From Gammaproteobacteria bacterium (GTDB taxonomy: Bacteria; Pseudomonadota; Gammaproteobacteria; Pseudomonadales; Azotimanducaceae), in contig PBRQ01000023.1 of the NCBI GenBank assembly GCA_002725995.1, positions 44,626 through 90,020 on the forward strand: a stretch of 45,395 bases of DNA. Reading direction: 5' to 3'. A program made the translations under genes and the position numbers. Positions 27,476-36,663 of the stretch are shown here, one piece after another (the first letter of the stretch is position 1; every line of letters begins with the position of its first letter). The notes under the pieces are model-generated. The model was not told the DNA's origin and made no database searches. It worked only from the letters and a program-made list of their open reading frames with translations.

Positions 27476-30160
27476 TTACACTGCTACCTTGTCTATGTGG
27501 TAGTCAAGTTCTTCCTTGATTCGTTGCTTCAGGGTGGTCTGGTGGCTCTCATCTACGATTGGCATTCCTCCCCCGTCCGTAATATGGAACAAGTCCTCGA
27601 CCCTCTCGCCAAGTGTGGTGATCCTGGCATTTTGTAAAGAGATATCCAACTCCACAAATACCGCGGCGATGATAGAAAGCAGCCCCGGGCGATCTGGTGC
27701 TATGACTTCCAGTACTGAGTAGTTGCCACTTGAGTCCTGCCTCAAGTTGACTTCAGTCTTAAGCTTAAACTGCTTAAGGAGTCTTGGTATTCTTCTCTGA
27801 TCAACTGCCAGTGACTCATTTCCCGGTTGCATGTACTTGAGCAGAGTTGATCGGATTCTTTCGACTCTCGCAGGTTTGTCCCCGACAGGTTGACCGTCGG
27901 ATTCGAGCACTACGAAGGTATAGAAAGAACGATTGTTCGCTGATCGCGGAATTCGCGCATCCACAACATTGAGAGCCAGTTGATCCAGGGCCGTTACAAT
28001 GGACACGAAGAGATCTTTTGTATGCTCTTTGTGTACAAAGATGTGGGTTGAGCCCTCATCCGAACGTCTGCTGAAGGTGTCGTCTCGCAGTAGTATCAAT
28101 GGGCTATCACTGAATCTGTGCTGACTGATTGCTTCCGTATGCCAGACAATATCCTGAACAGATTCTCGCAGGAAGTAGTCATCATCGACATCCTTCCAGA
28201 TGCTTAAGGCCGATTCATTTGAAATGGCGTGTTCCTGCAATCGTTCCATCGCATGACTTTGTGTATCGCTGATGTAGTCAAGGCGATCTACTTGAGATTC
28301 AAGTCCGTGGCGAAGCAGGCGCTTGGTGTCAAGGTAAAGTTGACGCATTAAAGATGCGCGCCAACTATTCCACAGGGTCGGATTCGTCGCGTTGATGTCT
28401 GCAACAGTTAAAGCGTATAGATAGTCAAGGCGTACCTGGTCTTGAACGAGCAGTGCAAACTCATGCACTACTTCCGGGTCCTGGATATCTTTTCTTTGTG
28501 CAGTGGTGGACATCAACAGGTGGTTTCTAACCAGCCAGCATACAAGGTTGGTATCCCAGGTCCCTAGTTTGTGCCTTTGGCAAAAATCATTTGCTACCGC
28601 TACCCCTAGCTCAGAATGGTCTCCACTCTGGCCTTTAGCTAAATCGTGGTACAGCCCGGCAACATAGAGTAATTCTACCTTGGGAAGGCGATGGTGGATG
28701 TGTGCAGCAACGGGAAACTGCTGTTCCTGGTTCTTGTAGCGAAAACGCCTCATATTTCGAACTACCTGAAGCGTGTGTGCGTCCACGGTGAAGGTATGAA
28801 ACAGATCAAACTGCATCTGGCCAATCACTCGCTCGAACTCCGGCAAATAAGCTCCCAGGATTCCATATCGTGCCATTCTTCGCAGTTGCGTGAACAGGTG
28901 ATTTGTAGAACCGAGCAGATCAAGGAATAGTTTCGTTGACTCGGGGTTTGTACGGAAATCATCATCGATAAGATTAACGTGACGGCGTACGAGGCGGATA
29001 GTCTCGGCGCGGACGCCCTCAATATGCTCACTTGAGCCCATAATCACAAACATTTCCAGCAGTGCCTGGGGGTACTTTGTAAAGACATCACTGGCGGTCA
29101 CTTCCAGATAGTTGTTTCGTATCCTGAAACGCTGATTGATGGGTTGAACTATTGCTCGTTCAGATGAGCGAACTATTGCCTCATCAAAATGCTGCAGCAG
29201 CAATTCGTTGGCGGCATTGAGCTCATGTGCCGTTCGATAGTAATCCTGCATGAACTGTTCGACTGAGAGTTGGTCTCCATCTTCATAACCGAACATGGTT
29301 GCCAGGTTTTGCTGGTGGTCGAACAAAAGGCGGTCATCATCCCTGCCGGCGAGTAGGTGAAGCCCAAATCGGATTTTCCAAAGGAACTTTCTGCCCTCGG
29401 TCAGTAGCTCACTCTCACCTGCCGTGAGAAATTTCTGCTCCACGAGGTCCGCAAAATCTACGGATCCAAACTTTCTGCGAGCAATCCACATCACAGTCTG
29501 GATATCGCGCAGCCCCCCTGGCGAGGTTTTTATGTTTGGCTCCAGACTGTATTCTGTGTGTTGTGACTTTTGATGACGTTCAATCTGCTCATCACGCTTT
29601 GCTCTGTAGAACGCTTTGGGCGGCCAGATTTTCTTTGGTGCGACCTTCCTGTTCATTCGTAAACGCAGTTCATCGTCGCCACATATGGAGCGGGACTCCA
29701 TCATAGCTGTCAGTACGGTCACATCACTTTTAGCCTGTGCTCTACATTCGTCTATTGAGCGCACGCTGTGGCCTACTGCGAGGCCAATGTCCCATAAAAG
29801 CGCCAGAAAGGATTGAATATTAGATGAATGCAGGTTGTAGCTGTTTCGCTCCAGCAGGATCAGCAGGTCAATGTCAGAGTGAGGATGTAGTTCTCTCCTG
29901 CCATATCCACCAATGGCTAGTAGTGAAATTCTTGTCTTGCGCCAACTGGGCTTGTTCTCATTCCACTGGAATCGATCCCAGACGAGCCGCATGACCTCAT
30001 CCATGAAGGCCGATCTCTCATGGAGGAGTTTTTCGGTATCCTCGCCGGCACGAAATCGTGCTTCATGGTCCTGATAGGCTGCGAGAATGGCTTCCTTAAG
30101 GACGGGTATCGGTTGTTTTGTTTTGGAAAGATTTGATTCGAGTGCTTGAATCGACCGCAT
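27476..30160 (-). CDS. glnD: Bifunctional PII uridylyltransferase / uridylyl-removing enzyme GlnD
   Basis: 894 residues (E. coli 890). Nitrogen sensor that uridylylates PII proteins at low glutamine and deuridylylates them at high glutamine. The nucleotidyltransferase domain shows GGYGRRELHPHSDIDLLIL (about 94-112), the HD hydrolase domain HTFTVDAHTL and GLYHDLAKGQSGDHSELG, and two C-terminal ACT domains (IFVHKEHTKDLFVSIV and VLEVIAPDRPGLLSII) sense glutamine. It lies 12 nt after map, as in pseudomonads. Confidence 0.97.
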   Translation of the reverse strand: MRSIQALESNLSKTKQPIPVLKEAILAAYQDHEARFRAGEDTEKLLHERSAFMDEVMRLVWDRFQWNENKPSWRKTRISLLAIGGYGRRELHPHSDIDLLILLERNSYNLHSSNIQSFLALLWDIGLAVGHSVRSIDECRAQAKSDVTVLTAMMESRSICGDDELRLRMNRKVAPKKIWPPKAFYRAKRDEQIERHQKSQHTEYSLEPNIKTSPGGLRDIQTVMWIARRKFGSVDFADLVEQKFLTAGESELLTEGRKFLWKIRFGLHLLAGRDDDRLLFDHQQNLATMFGYEDGDQLSVEQFMQDYYRTAHELNAANELLLQHFDEAIVRSSERAIVQPINQRFRIRNNYLEVTASDVFTKYPQALLEMFVIMGSSEHIEGVRAETIRLVRRHVNLIDDDFRTNPESTKLFLDLLGSTNHLFTQLRRMARYGILGAYLPEFERVIGQMQFDLFHTFTVDAHTLQVVRNMRRFRYKNQEQQFPVAAHIHHRLPKVELLYVAGLYHDLAKGQSGDHSELGVAVANDFCQRHKLGTWDTNLVCWLVRNHLLMSTTAQRKDIQDPEVVHEFALLVQDQVRLDYLYALTVADINATNPTLWNSWRASLMRQLYLDTKRLLRHGLESQVDRLDYISDTQSHAMERLQEHAISNESALSIWKDVDDDYFLRESVQDIVWHTEAISQHRFSDSPLILLRDDTFSRRSDEGSTHIFVHKEHTKDLFVSIVTALDQLALNVVDARIPRSANNRSFYTFVVLESDGQPVGDKPARVERIRSTLLKYMQPGNESLAVDQRRIPRLLKQFKLKTEVNLRQDSSGNYSVLEVIAPDRPGLLSIIAAVFVELDISLQNARITTLGERVEDLFHITDGGGMPIVDESHQTTLKQRIKEELDYHIDKVAV

Positions 30161-30172
30161 AAAATATCAGGC

Positions 30173-30952
30173 CTACCCGCAACGCTTTATGGTGTCATCA
30201 CCACGGAAGGTCAATATCTCGTAGCCGGTTTCGGTGACCAGAATGGTATGTTCCCACTGGGCAGTGAATTGGTGGTCTTTGGTTACCACAGTCCAGTTGT
30301 CGGGAAGGAGTTTTACCTCTGCCTTGCCGGCGTTGATCATGGGTTCGATGGTGAAAGTCATACCTGGCTTGAGTTCAATGCCTGTACCCATTTCACCATA
30401 GTGCAGAACCTGGGGTTCATCGTGAAAAATTATGCCTATTCCATGCCCACAGTATTCGCGAACGACTGAAAACCTGTTTTTTTCTGCGTGAGTTTGAATT
30501 GCAAACCCTAGGTCCCCGAGTCGTGCGCCTGGTTTAACGGCTTCTATTGACTGGTAGAGACACTCCTGGCAGGTTTTCACCAGGCGTTCTGCAAGTACTT
30601 TGGGCTTCCCAACTAGAAATGTCTTGCTCGTGTCGCCGTGATATCCATCCTTGATCAGAGTGACATCGATATTGATGATGTCACCATTCTTCAGGATTTT
30701 GTCCCGTGATGGAATCCCATGGCACACAACGTGGTTAACGGAAGTGCAAATGGATTTGGGGAAACCCCTATAGTTGAGTGGTGCCGCAATAGCATTTTGT
30801 TTTTCCGTGAATTCATGACAGATTCGATCCAGTTCGCCTGTACTGATACCGGGCTTAATATATTCATCAATCATTTCCAGTTGTTCTCCTGCCAGCGTCC
30901 CGACAGCCCTCATCTTCTCGATTTCGTCAGGGGTTTTTATATTAATTGCCAT
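30173..30952 (-). CDS. map: Methionine aminopeptidase, type I
   Basis: 259 residues. Removes the initiator Met from nascent proteins. Dinuclear metal ligands are in NIDVTLIKDGYHGDTS (two Asp), GHGIG (His), TIEPM (Glu) and AQWEHT (Glu); VCHGIPS carries the catalytic His. It is divergent from rpsB, a conserved arrangement, and heads the map-glnD-dap-gsp-plsB direction. Confidence 0.97.
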   Translation of the reverse strand: MAINIKTPDEIEKMRAVGTLAGEQLEMIDEYIKPGISTGELDRICHEFTEKQNAIAAPLNYRGFPKSICTSVNHVVCHGIPSRDKILKNGDIINIDVTLIKDGYHGDTSKTFLVGKPKVLAERLVKTCQECLYQSIEAVKPGARLGDLGFAIQTHAEKNRFSVVREYCGHGIGIIFHDEPQVLHYGEMGTGIELKPGMTFTIEPMINAGKAEVKLLPDNWTVVTKDHQFTAQWEHTILVTETGYEILTFRGDDTIKRCG

Positions 30953-31157
30953 AACTGGAGATTTGACTGTCGAAGGTTTTTTGGGAAGGCAACTATACCA
31001 GAATAGCGAAAGATTCTGCTTCTGAGAGTTCCATTTTGCCGGTAATTTCTCAAGTCGGGGAAGTCGATCAAGTGGGATGCGGCACCATATCGTTCTTTCT
31101 CGACGCGTTTTAGCTTATTCGCCATCCAAAACTGTAAGCAATAACTGCACTCAATAA
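30953..31157. other. Divergent map/rpsB intergenic region
   Basis: No convincing gene. On the minus strand TGGTATAGT (31000-30992) is a possible extended -10 for map with a poor -35. The rpsB promoter begins immediately to the right. A 62-codon minus-strand reading from 31125 overlaps the map start and shows no family resemblance. Confidence 0.4.
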
Positions 31158-31186
31158 TTGGTTTGGAGGCCAGAATATGGTATAAC
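31158..31186 (+). promoter_or_regulatory. Sigma-70 promoter for rpsB
   Basis: TTGGTT (31158-31163) and TATAAC (31181-31186) are separated by 17 nt, with TG just before the -10 (TGGTATAAC), giving an extended -10 as well. Transcription would begin near 31193, leaving a leader of about 208 nt before rpsB. Confidence 0.7.
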
Positions 31187-31192
31187 CGCGCC

Positions 31193-31400
31193 TGCCAGCA
31201 TGTCTGGCTGTAATTTAACTAACTTTTCCCGTGATTTGGTCCGCCGTTGCCCCTTTTGTAGGAGTTGGACCCAGATGATGGGGATACAAATTCTCACACG
31301 TATCGACACGTGGTTCGGGTGCCTGGCTTCTTAAGCTTCATATAAGGACAGGGTTGGATCATGGGGTGCGTGGAGGCCTAACCCAAACATTGGAGTATGT
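31193..31400 (+). promoter_or_regulatory. Long structured rpsB leader, possible S2 autoregulatory site
   Basis: About 208 nt of untranslated leader. A stem GCCAG/CTGGC (31194-31208) opens it and a second CACGT/ACGTG (31297-31312) lies in the middle. In gammaproteobacteria S2 represses rpsB-tsf through an rpsB leader structure, so the same is inferred here. I have not matched it to the known RNA model. Confidence 0.45.
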
Positions 31401-32339
31401 ATGACTAGCGTATCCATGCGTGATCTGCTGGAAGCAGGTGCACATTTCGGTCACCAGACCAGATACTGGAATCCAAAAATGAATGAATACATTTTTGGGG
31501 CCAGGAACAATATCCATATTATCAATCTTGAAAAGACTGTCCCGGCGCTGGATGAAGCGGTGGAATATATTCAGGGTATTGTGTCTAAGCGAAACAAAAT
31601 CCTGTTCGTTGGTACAAAAAGAAGTGCCGGCAAACTGATCAAAGAACACGCCGAGCGAAGTGGCATGCCCTATGTCGATAAGCGATGGCTGGGCGGGATG
31701 CTGACTAATTACAAGACTATCCGACAGTCTATTCGACGTCTGCGTGATCTGGAATCCCAAAGTGCTGATGGTACCTTCGAGAAACTCACGAAAAAGGAAG
31801 CATTGTCCAGGCAAAGAGACCTTGAGAAGCTCGAAAGGAGCCTCGGGGGTATTAAGGATATGGGTGGGTTACCGGATGCCCTGTTTATCGTTGATGTAGA
31901 CCATGAGCGAATTGCCATAACCGAGGCCCAGAAACTGGGCATCCCTGTTATTGGTATTGTCGATACCAACAGTAACCCTGATGGTGTCGATTATGTGATT
32001 CCCGGGAACGATGATGCTATCCGCTCCATCAGGATGTTCGTAGAAGCGATTGGTGATGCGGTTATCGCCGCCAAAGCTGAATCCCAGGGTGAAGTCAGTG
32101 AGAGTGATTTTGTGGAAGTCGTTGCAGAACCAGGTGCCGGTGGAGAACAGGCAGATGATGCTGCGCAGCCAGCAGTTGAGGAGCCTGCAGCTGAGGAGCC
32201 AGCCGCAGGAACGCCCGACGCAGGGGCAGAAGATTCAGTAGAGCCAGCCGGCGCTACGCCGGAGCAGCCTGATGTTGAGGCCAGTTCAGAAGCTGGTGAG
32301 CAGCCAGTGGAGGCCGTAGTTTCTCAAACCGAGAGCTAG
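31401..32339 (+). CDS. rpsB: 30S ribosomal protein S2 with long acidic C-terminal tail
   Basis: 312 residues against 241 in E. coli. Residues 1-226 are a standard S2 core ([63 protein letters not shown]). Residues 227-312 form an Ala/Glu/Pro-rich tail with 23 acidic and no Lys or Arg residues, likely disordered. S2 binds the head-body junction of the 30S subunit with S1. Start ATG has TGGAG 31391-31395 upstream. First gene of the rpsB-tsf-pyrH-frr cluster. Confidence 0.97.
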   Translation: MTSVSMRDLLEAGAHFGHQTRYWNPKMNEYIFGARNNIHIINLEKTVPALDEAVEYIQGIVSKRNKILFVGTKRSAGKLIKEHAERSGMPYVDKRWLGGMLTNYKTIRQSIRRLRDLESQSADGTFEKLTKKEALSRQRDLEKLERSLGGIKDMGGLPDALFIVDVDHERIAITEAQKLGIPVIGIVDTNSNPDGVDYVIPGNDDAIRSIRMFVEAIGDAVIAAKAESQGEVSESDFVEVVAEPGAGGEQADDAAQPAVEEPAAEEPAAGTPDAGAEDSVEPAGATPEQPDVEASSEAGEQPVEAVVSQTES

Positions 32340-32368
32340 CAAGAAACAGGCTAGTTGAGGTCGGAGTG

Positions 32369-32387
32369 GCGAAAACAAAATTTTCGC
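32369..32387 (+). promoter_or_regulatory. Perfect hairpin in rpsB-tsf spacer
   Basis: GCGAAAA (32369-32375) and TTTTCGC (32381-32387) form a perfect 7-bp stem around a CAAAA loop, 30 nt after the rpsB stop. No T-run follows. It may attenuate readthrough into tsf or stabilise the upstream mRNA end. Confidence 0.45.
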
Positions 32388-32452
32388 GCATGATAATGTT
32401 CGCGTAAGACAACGTTCACGCAAGACAACGTTCACGCAGATAATGTGCACGC
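32385..32452 (+). repeat. Four-copy 16-bp tandem repeat between rpsB and tsf
   Basis: Units: CGCGCATGATAATGTT (32385-32400), CGCGTAAGACAACGTT (32401-32416), CACGCAAGACAACGTT (32417-32432), CACGCAGATAATGTG (32433-32447), then a partial CACGC. Copies 2 and 3 differ at two positions. It lies 40 nt ahead of the tsf start. No function is known to me. Confidence 0.85.
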
Positions 32453-32491
32453 TAGAAGGGTGACCTTCCGTAACATGAAGAGGATTCGAAG

Positions 32492-33343
32492 ATGAATATA
32501 CCAGCATCAAAAGTTAAGGAATTGAGAGAACGGACCGGTCTTGGTGTACTGGATTGTAAGAATGCACTGGTTGAGGCCGAGGGAGACATGGAACTTGCAA
32601 TCGACACGTTGCGCAAGGCCAGTGGAATGAAGGCTGCAAAAAAAGCAGGTCGAATAGCCAATGATGGATTGATTGGTATGAAATTGACCGAAGAAGGCAG
32701 TTGTGCTGCGATGGTTGAAGTGAACTGTGAAACAGATTTTGCCGCTCGCGATGAGAACTTCCTTAATTTTGTAACAACCGTAACTGACACGGTTCTTGAT
32801 GCTCGGCAAACAGATGTTCCGGCATTGCTCGACTCCGGTCTTGATTCCATGAGGGAAAAACTGGTACAGAAAATTGGTGAGAACTGCTCAATTCGCCGAG
32901 CAGAAGTATTTGAAGGGAGCATTGGCAGTTACGTGCATACCAACGGCAAGATTGGTGTTCTAGTCTCGATGGAAGGCGGCAACGAAGATCTTGGCAGGGA
33001 TATCGCCATGCATATTGCTGCCTCAGGGCCAAGCGTTGTTTCGCCGGATGATGCACCCGCTGACCTGGTTGCTAAAGAGCGAGAGATCTACACTGCGCAG
33101 GCTCAGGATAGCGGAAAACCACCTGAAATTGTCGAGAAAATGATTGATGGCAGGATTCGAAAATACCTGGCAGAAATTAGTCTGACGGAACAGCCTTTTG
33201 TCAAAGACGGTGATATTAAGGTCGGTGCTCTGTTAAGCAAAGAAGGAGCAAAGATCAATCGTTTCGTTCGCTTTGAAGTGGGTGAGGGAATCGAAAAAGA
33301 GGAAGTTGATTTCGCTACTGAAGTTGCACAGCAGATTTCCTAA
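32492..33343 (+). CDS. tsf: Elongation factor Ts
   Basis: 283 residues (E. coli 283). Nucleotide exchange factor for EF-Tu. The N-terminal UBA-like domain (VKELRERTGLGVLDCKNALV) is followed by the core with the EF-Tu contact motif NCETDFAARDENF and the C-terminal AQDSGKPPEIVEKMIDGR. Start ATG with AGAGG about 10 nt upstream. pyrH follows after 6 nt. Confidence 0.97.
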   Translation: MNIPASKVKELRERTGLGVLDCKNALVEAEGDMELAIDTLRKASGMKAAKKAGRIANDGLIGMKLTEEGSCAAMVEVNCETDFAARDENFLNFVTTVTDTVLDARQTDVPALLDSGLDSMREKLVQKIGENCSIRRAEVFEGSIGSYVHTNGKIGVLVSMEGGNEDLGRDIAMHIAASGPSVVSPDDAPADLVAKEREIYTAQAQDSGKPPEIVEKMIDGRIRKYLAEISLTEQPFVKDGDIKVGALLSKEGAKINRFVRFEVGEGIEKEEVDFATEVAQQIS

Positions 33344-33349
33344 GCGGCC

Positions 33350-34075
33350 ATGCCCGGAAAAAGCACCCCAATTTATAAGCGCGTTCTGCTCAAACTAAGT
33401 GGCCAGGCGCTCGGTGGTGAAAGTTCGGGTATTGATCCCGAAATTCTGGATAAAACAGCTTTAGAAATAGGACAGCTTGTCGGCATTGGTGTGCAGGTTG
33501 GTCTTGTGATTGGTGGCGGGAACCTGTTTCGTGGTGCTGAATTGAGTGCTGCCGGGCTGGACCGTGTTACCGGTGATCACATGGGCATGCTTGCAACCGT
33601 TATGAATGCGCTTGCAATGAGAGATGCCCTTGAGCGGGCAAATATCCACACGGTAGTCATGTCCTCAATACCTATGAGTGGGGTTGTTGAACACTATGAC
33701 CGTCGTCTCGCCATACGCCACCTTGATCAGGGTGACGTTGTCATTTTTTCTGCTGGTACAGGCAACCCCTTTTTCACCACTGATTCCGCAGCCTGTTTGA
33801 GGGGTATCGAAATCGATGCCGATATCGTGCTGAAGGCAACGAAAGTCGACGGTGTCTACACCGCTGATCCGGTATTGGACAGTAGCGCTTCAAAATTCGA
33901 TTGTTTAACCTATGATGATGTATTGGAAAAAAAACTGGGCGTGATGGACTTAACTGCTATCTGTCTCGCCAGGGATCATGATATGCCCCTGCGGGTATTT
34001 TCTATGCAGACAATGGGTTCCTTGCGTAATGCCGTAGTCGGCAACAGTGAAGGAACGTTGATAGTCAGCCATTAA
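33350..34075 (+). CDS. pyrH: UMP kinase PyrH
   Basis: 241 residues (E. coli 241). Amino-acid-kinase fold enzyme that phosphorylates UMP to [18 protein letters not shown] binds ATP phosphates, [10 protein letters not shown] and [12 protein letters not shown] line the UMP site, [12 protein letters not shown] closes it, and [12 protein letters not shown] contacts the nucleotide. The rpsB-tsf-pyrH-frr order is highly conserved. Confidence 0.97.
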   Translation: MPGKSTPIYKRVLLKLSGQALGGESSGIDPEILDKTALEIGQLVGIGVQVGLVIGGGNLFRGAELSAAGLDRVTGDHMGMLATVMNALAMRDALERANIHTVVMSSIPMSGVVEHYDRRLAIRHLDQGDVVIFSAGTGNPFFTTDSAACLRGIEIDADIVLKATKVDGVYTADPVLDSSASKFDCLTYDDVLEKKLGVMDLTAICLARDHDMPLRVFSMQTMGSLRNAVVGNSEGTLIVSH

Positions 34076-34090
34076 AGAGGAGGGGGAAAA

Positions 34091-34648
34091 GTGATTGAAG
34101 ACATCAAGGGGGAGGCTGATGAGCGTATGACAAAAACACTGGTTTCCCTGGAAGCAGCCTTCGCCAAAATACGCACTGGACGTGCCCATCCGAGCCTTCT
34201 GGATGGAATTTCAATCGATTACTATGGTAGTCAGACCCCCCTAAATCAGGTTGCAAATGTCTCGGTAGAAGATGGTAGGACGTTGCTCATATCTCCCTGG
34301 GAAAAACCCCTTATCCCTGCCATTGAGAAAGCGATTCTCAAGTCTGACCTTGGACTCAATCCGGCAACCGGTGGTGAGACCATCCGTCTTCCAATGCCGC
34401 CCCTGACAGAGGAGAATCGAAAGGACCTGACTAAGGTGGCGAAGGCGGAGGCTGAAAATGCACGTGTCGCTATTCGCAATATCAGGCGTGATGCAAACCA
34501 TGATCTGAAGGAATTTCTTAAGGAAAAGGAAATCACCCAGGATGAATATCATCAGGGTGAGGAAATGGTCCAGAAGTTGACTGATGAGAAGATAAAGGCA
34601 GTTGATGCATCGCTTGAACTGAAAGAAGCAGACCTGCTGGACTTTTAG
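34091..34648 (+). CDS. frr: Ribosome recycling factor
   Basis: 185 residues (E. coli 185). Together with EF-G splits the post-termination ribosome. Marks: FAKIRTGRAHPSLLDGI, YGSQTPLNQVANV, ISPWEK, and RKDLTKVAKAEAENARVAIR. Start GTG at 34091 with a strong GAGGAGG just upstream. Normally uppS would follow; here cdsA starts 10 nt after the stop. Confidence 0.97.
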   Translation: MIEDIKGEADERMTKTLVSLEAAFAKIRTGRAHPSLLDGISIDYYGSQTPLNQVANVSVEDGRTLLISPWEKPLIPAIEKAILKSDLGLNPATGGETIRLPMPPLTEENRKDLTKVAKAEAENARVAIRNIRRDANHDLKEFLKEKEITQDEYHQGEEMVQKLTDEKIKAVDASLELKEADLLDF

Positions 34649-34658
34649 TCAGCCTCAG

Positions 34659-35468
34659 ATGCTAAAGCAGAGAATTCTCACTGCACTGGTTATCGCGCCG
34701 ATCGCAATAGCCTGTGTATTTTTCCTCGATGTGCCTGGTTTCTCCCTGTTTGTTGGAACGATCATCGTTGTTTCAGCCTGGGAATGGGCAAATCTCGCTG
34801 ATTTTTCAGGGTTGAAACGCTATGGCTACGCCGGGTTCATAGCGTTGCTGCTTGGTATGGCCTGGTTCATGCCGCCAGTTTGGGTGCTCGGTTTGGCATT
34901 GATGTGGTGGCTGATCGCATTGGTTTTTGTGGTTCAGTTTCCTGGACTTAGCACAATATGGGGTGCACAGCCAACCCGGTTGCTAATCGGTGCACTTGTA
35001 CTGGTACCTGGATTTGTCTCGCTGGTTCAACTGAAACTAAAGGCCGATAGCAATTTTCTGATACTTTTGCTGTTTTTCCTGATATGGGGAGCCGATATTG
35101 CGGCCTATTTTAGTGGCAGAGCTTTCGGTAAGCACAAACTCGCTCCGCGTGTGAGCCCTGGGAAATCCTGGGCCGGATTCTGGGGGGGTATGGTCACGGC
35201 AGTGGTAATCGCTGCGATGATGGCCCTGTGGATAGGTAAGCCTGATCTGACTACCAGCAGAGGCGCGATTTTCCTGGGGGCATGCCTGGCAGTTGCAGTT
35301 GTTTCTGTTCTCGGTGATTTAACCATCAGCATGTTCAAGCGTCATCGTGGAATAAAAGATTCCAGCAACCTTTTACCCGGTCATGGTGGTTTTTTGGATC
35401 GCCTCGACAGTCTGCTGGCGGCAGGTCCGGTCTTTGCCCTCTTTATTCTCATGTTTGACTGGCAATGA
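34659..35468 (+). CDS. cdsA: Phosphatidate cytidylyltransferase CdsA
   Basis: 269 residues, multi-spanning inner-membrane protein that makes CDP-diacylglycerol from CTP and phosphatidate. It begins LKQRILTALVIAPIAIACVF, has several hydrophobic helices, and ends with the CdsA signature KRHRGIKDSSNLLPGHGGFLDRLDS. The stop overlaps the dxr start as ATGA. Confidence 0.96.
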   Translation: MLKQRILTALVIAPIAIACVFFLDVPGFSLFVGTIIVVSAWEWANLADFSGLKRYGYAGFIALLLGMAWFMPPVWVLGLALMWWLIALVFVVQFPGLSTIWGAQPTRLLIGALVLVPGFVSLVQLKLKADSNFLILLLFFLIWGADIAAYFSGRAFGKHKLAPRVSPGKSWAGFWGGMVTAVVIAAMMALWIGKPDLTTSRGAIFLGACLAVAVVSVLGDLTISMFKRHRGIKDSSNLLPGHGGFLDRLDSLLAAGPVFALFILMFDWQ

Positions 35469-36655
35469 AAATGCCGTCCGAGGGCAAGCAGTATGTGACC
35501 ATTCTGGGAGCGACCGGTTCCGTCGGTATCAATACGCTGGATGTGATTGGTCGTCACCCTGATCAGTATGAATTATACGCGCTCACAGCGAACTCAAACT
35601 GGGAATTGCTTGCCGATCAATGTTGTACCTTTACACCGGAGTTTGCGGTCTTAATAAATAAGGAGTGTGCACCACAACTTGAGGATCGACTGTTGCAGGC
35701 TGGCAGCAAGACGAAGGTGCTCACGGGTAAAGATAACCTTTGCAGTGTCGCTGCCCACGAGGATGTGGATGTGGTTATGGCGGCTATTGTCGGGGGTGCG
35801 GGGCTTGAGCCGACACTTTCCTCGGCCGGGGCGGGCAAAAAGCTGCTCCTTGCGAACAAGGAATCGCTGGTGATGTCCGGCAGTTTGTTCATGCAGGCGG
35901 TTGAAAGGGCAGGGACGACACTCCTCCCAATTGATAGTGAACATAACGCCATTTTTCAGAGCCTTGCCAACGGTGCTCCCGGTCATGCTGATGGCGTCCG
36001 GAAAATCCTGTTGACCGGCTCAGGTGGTCCACTGTTGGGTAAACCCATCGAAGCACTTTCAGAGGTCACTCCCGATGAGGCATGCGCTCATCCCAACTGG
36101 AAGATGGGCAGGAAAATTTCAGTTGATTCGGCAAGTATGATGAATAAGGGGTTGGAGCTAATCGAAGCCTGCTGGCTGTTCTCGGTCAAGCCAAATGATA
36201 TCGAAATCGTTATTCATCCCCAGAGCATCGTACATTCCATGGTGGAGTATGTTGATGGTTCTGTGGTCGCTCAGATGGGCAATCCTGACATGCGAATACC
36301 TATAGCACATGGCCTCGCTTGGCCAGGCAGAATAGACTCCGGGGTTAAGGGCCTCGAATTCACTGGCCTTGGGGATATGAATTTTGAGCCAGTTAACCTG
36401 GAGCGCTACCCCTGTCTTGCCCTTTGCCAGGAAGTCGCCTGGCAGCCACAAAGCGCTGCTATAGCCCTGAATGCGGCAAATGAAGTTGCTGTTCAGCATT
36501 TTCTGGATGAACTTATTCCGTTTACAGATATCCCAATACTTATTGAAAATGTTCTTGAACAGACAAGCCGTGAAGAAGCACATACAATAGAGAGCATCCT
36601 GGCCCTAGATGAGGAAGCAAGACACAGGGCCATGGAATTCATAAGAGCGAGATAA
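35465..36655 (+). CDS. dxr: 1-deoxy-D-xylulose 5-phosphate reductoisomerase
   Basis: 396 residues (E. coli 398). Second step of the MEP isoprenoid pathway, NADPH-dependent. The Rossmann loop is ILGATGSVGINTLDVI; the metal and substrate residues sit in LLPIDSEHNAIFQ, and TGSGGP, KMGRKISVDSASMMNKGLE and HPQSIVHSMVEY complete the site. Start ATG overlaps the cdsA stop. Confidence 0.97.
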   Translation: MKMPSEGKQYVTILGATGSVGINTLDVIGRHPDQYELYALTANSNWELLADQCCTFTPEFAVLINKECAPQLEDRLLQAGSKTKVLTGKDNLCSVAAHEDVDVVMAAIVGGAGLEPTLSSAGAGKKLLLANKESLVMSGSLFMQAVERAGTTLLPIDSEHNAIFQSLANGAPGHADGVRKILLTGSGGPLLGKPIEALSEVTPDEACAHPNWKMGRKISVDSASMMNKGLELIEACWLFSVKPNDIEIVIHPQSIVHSMVEYVDGSVVAQMGNPDMRIPIAHGLAWPGRIDSGVKGLEFTGLGDMNFEPVNLERYPCLALCQEVAWQPQSAAIALNAANEVAVQHFLDELIPFTDIPILIENVLEQTSREEAHTIESILALDEEARHRAMEFIRAR

Positions 36656-36663
36656 CCTGTTAT

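Noticed and set aside
30937-31125. 62-codon minus-strand gene upstream of map
   Set aside because: Overlaps the map start out of frame, no recognisable family or ribosome site.
32385-32452. CRISPR-like repeat
   Set aside because: Units are 16 bp, directly abutting with no spacers and no cas genes nearby; it is a simple tandem repeat.
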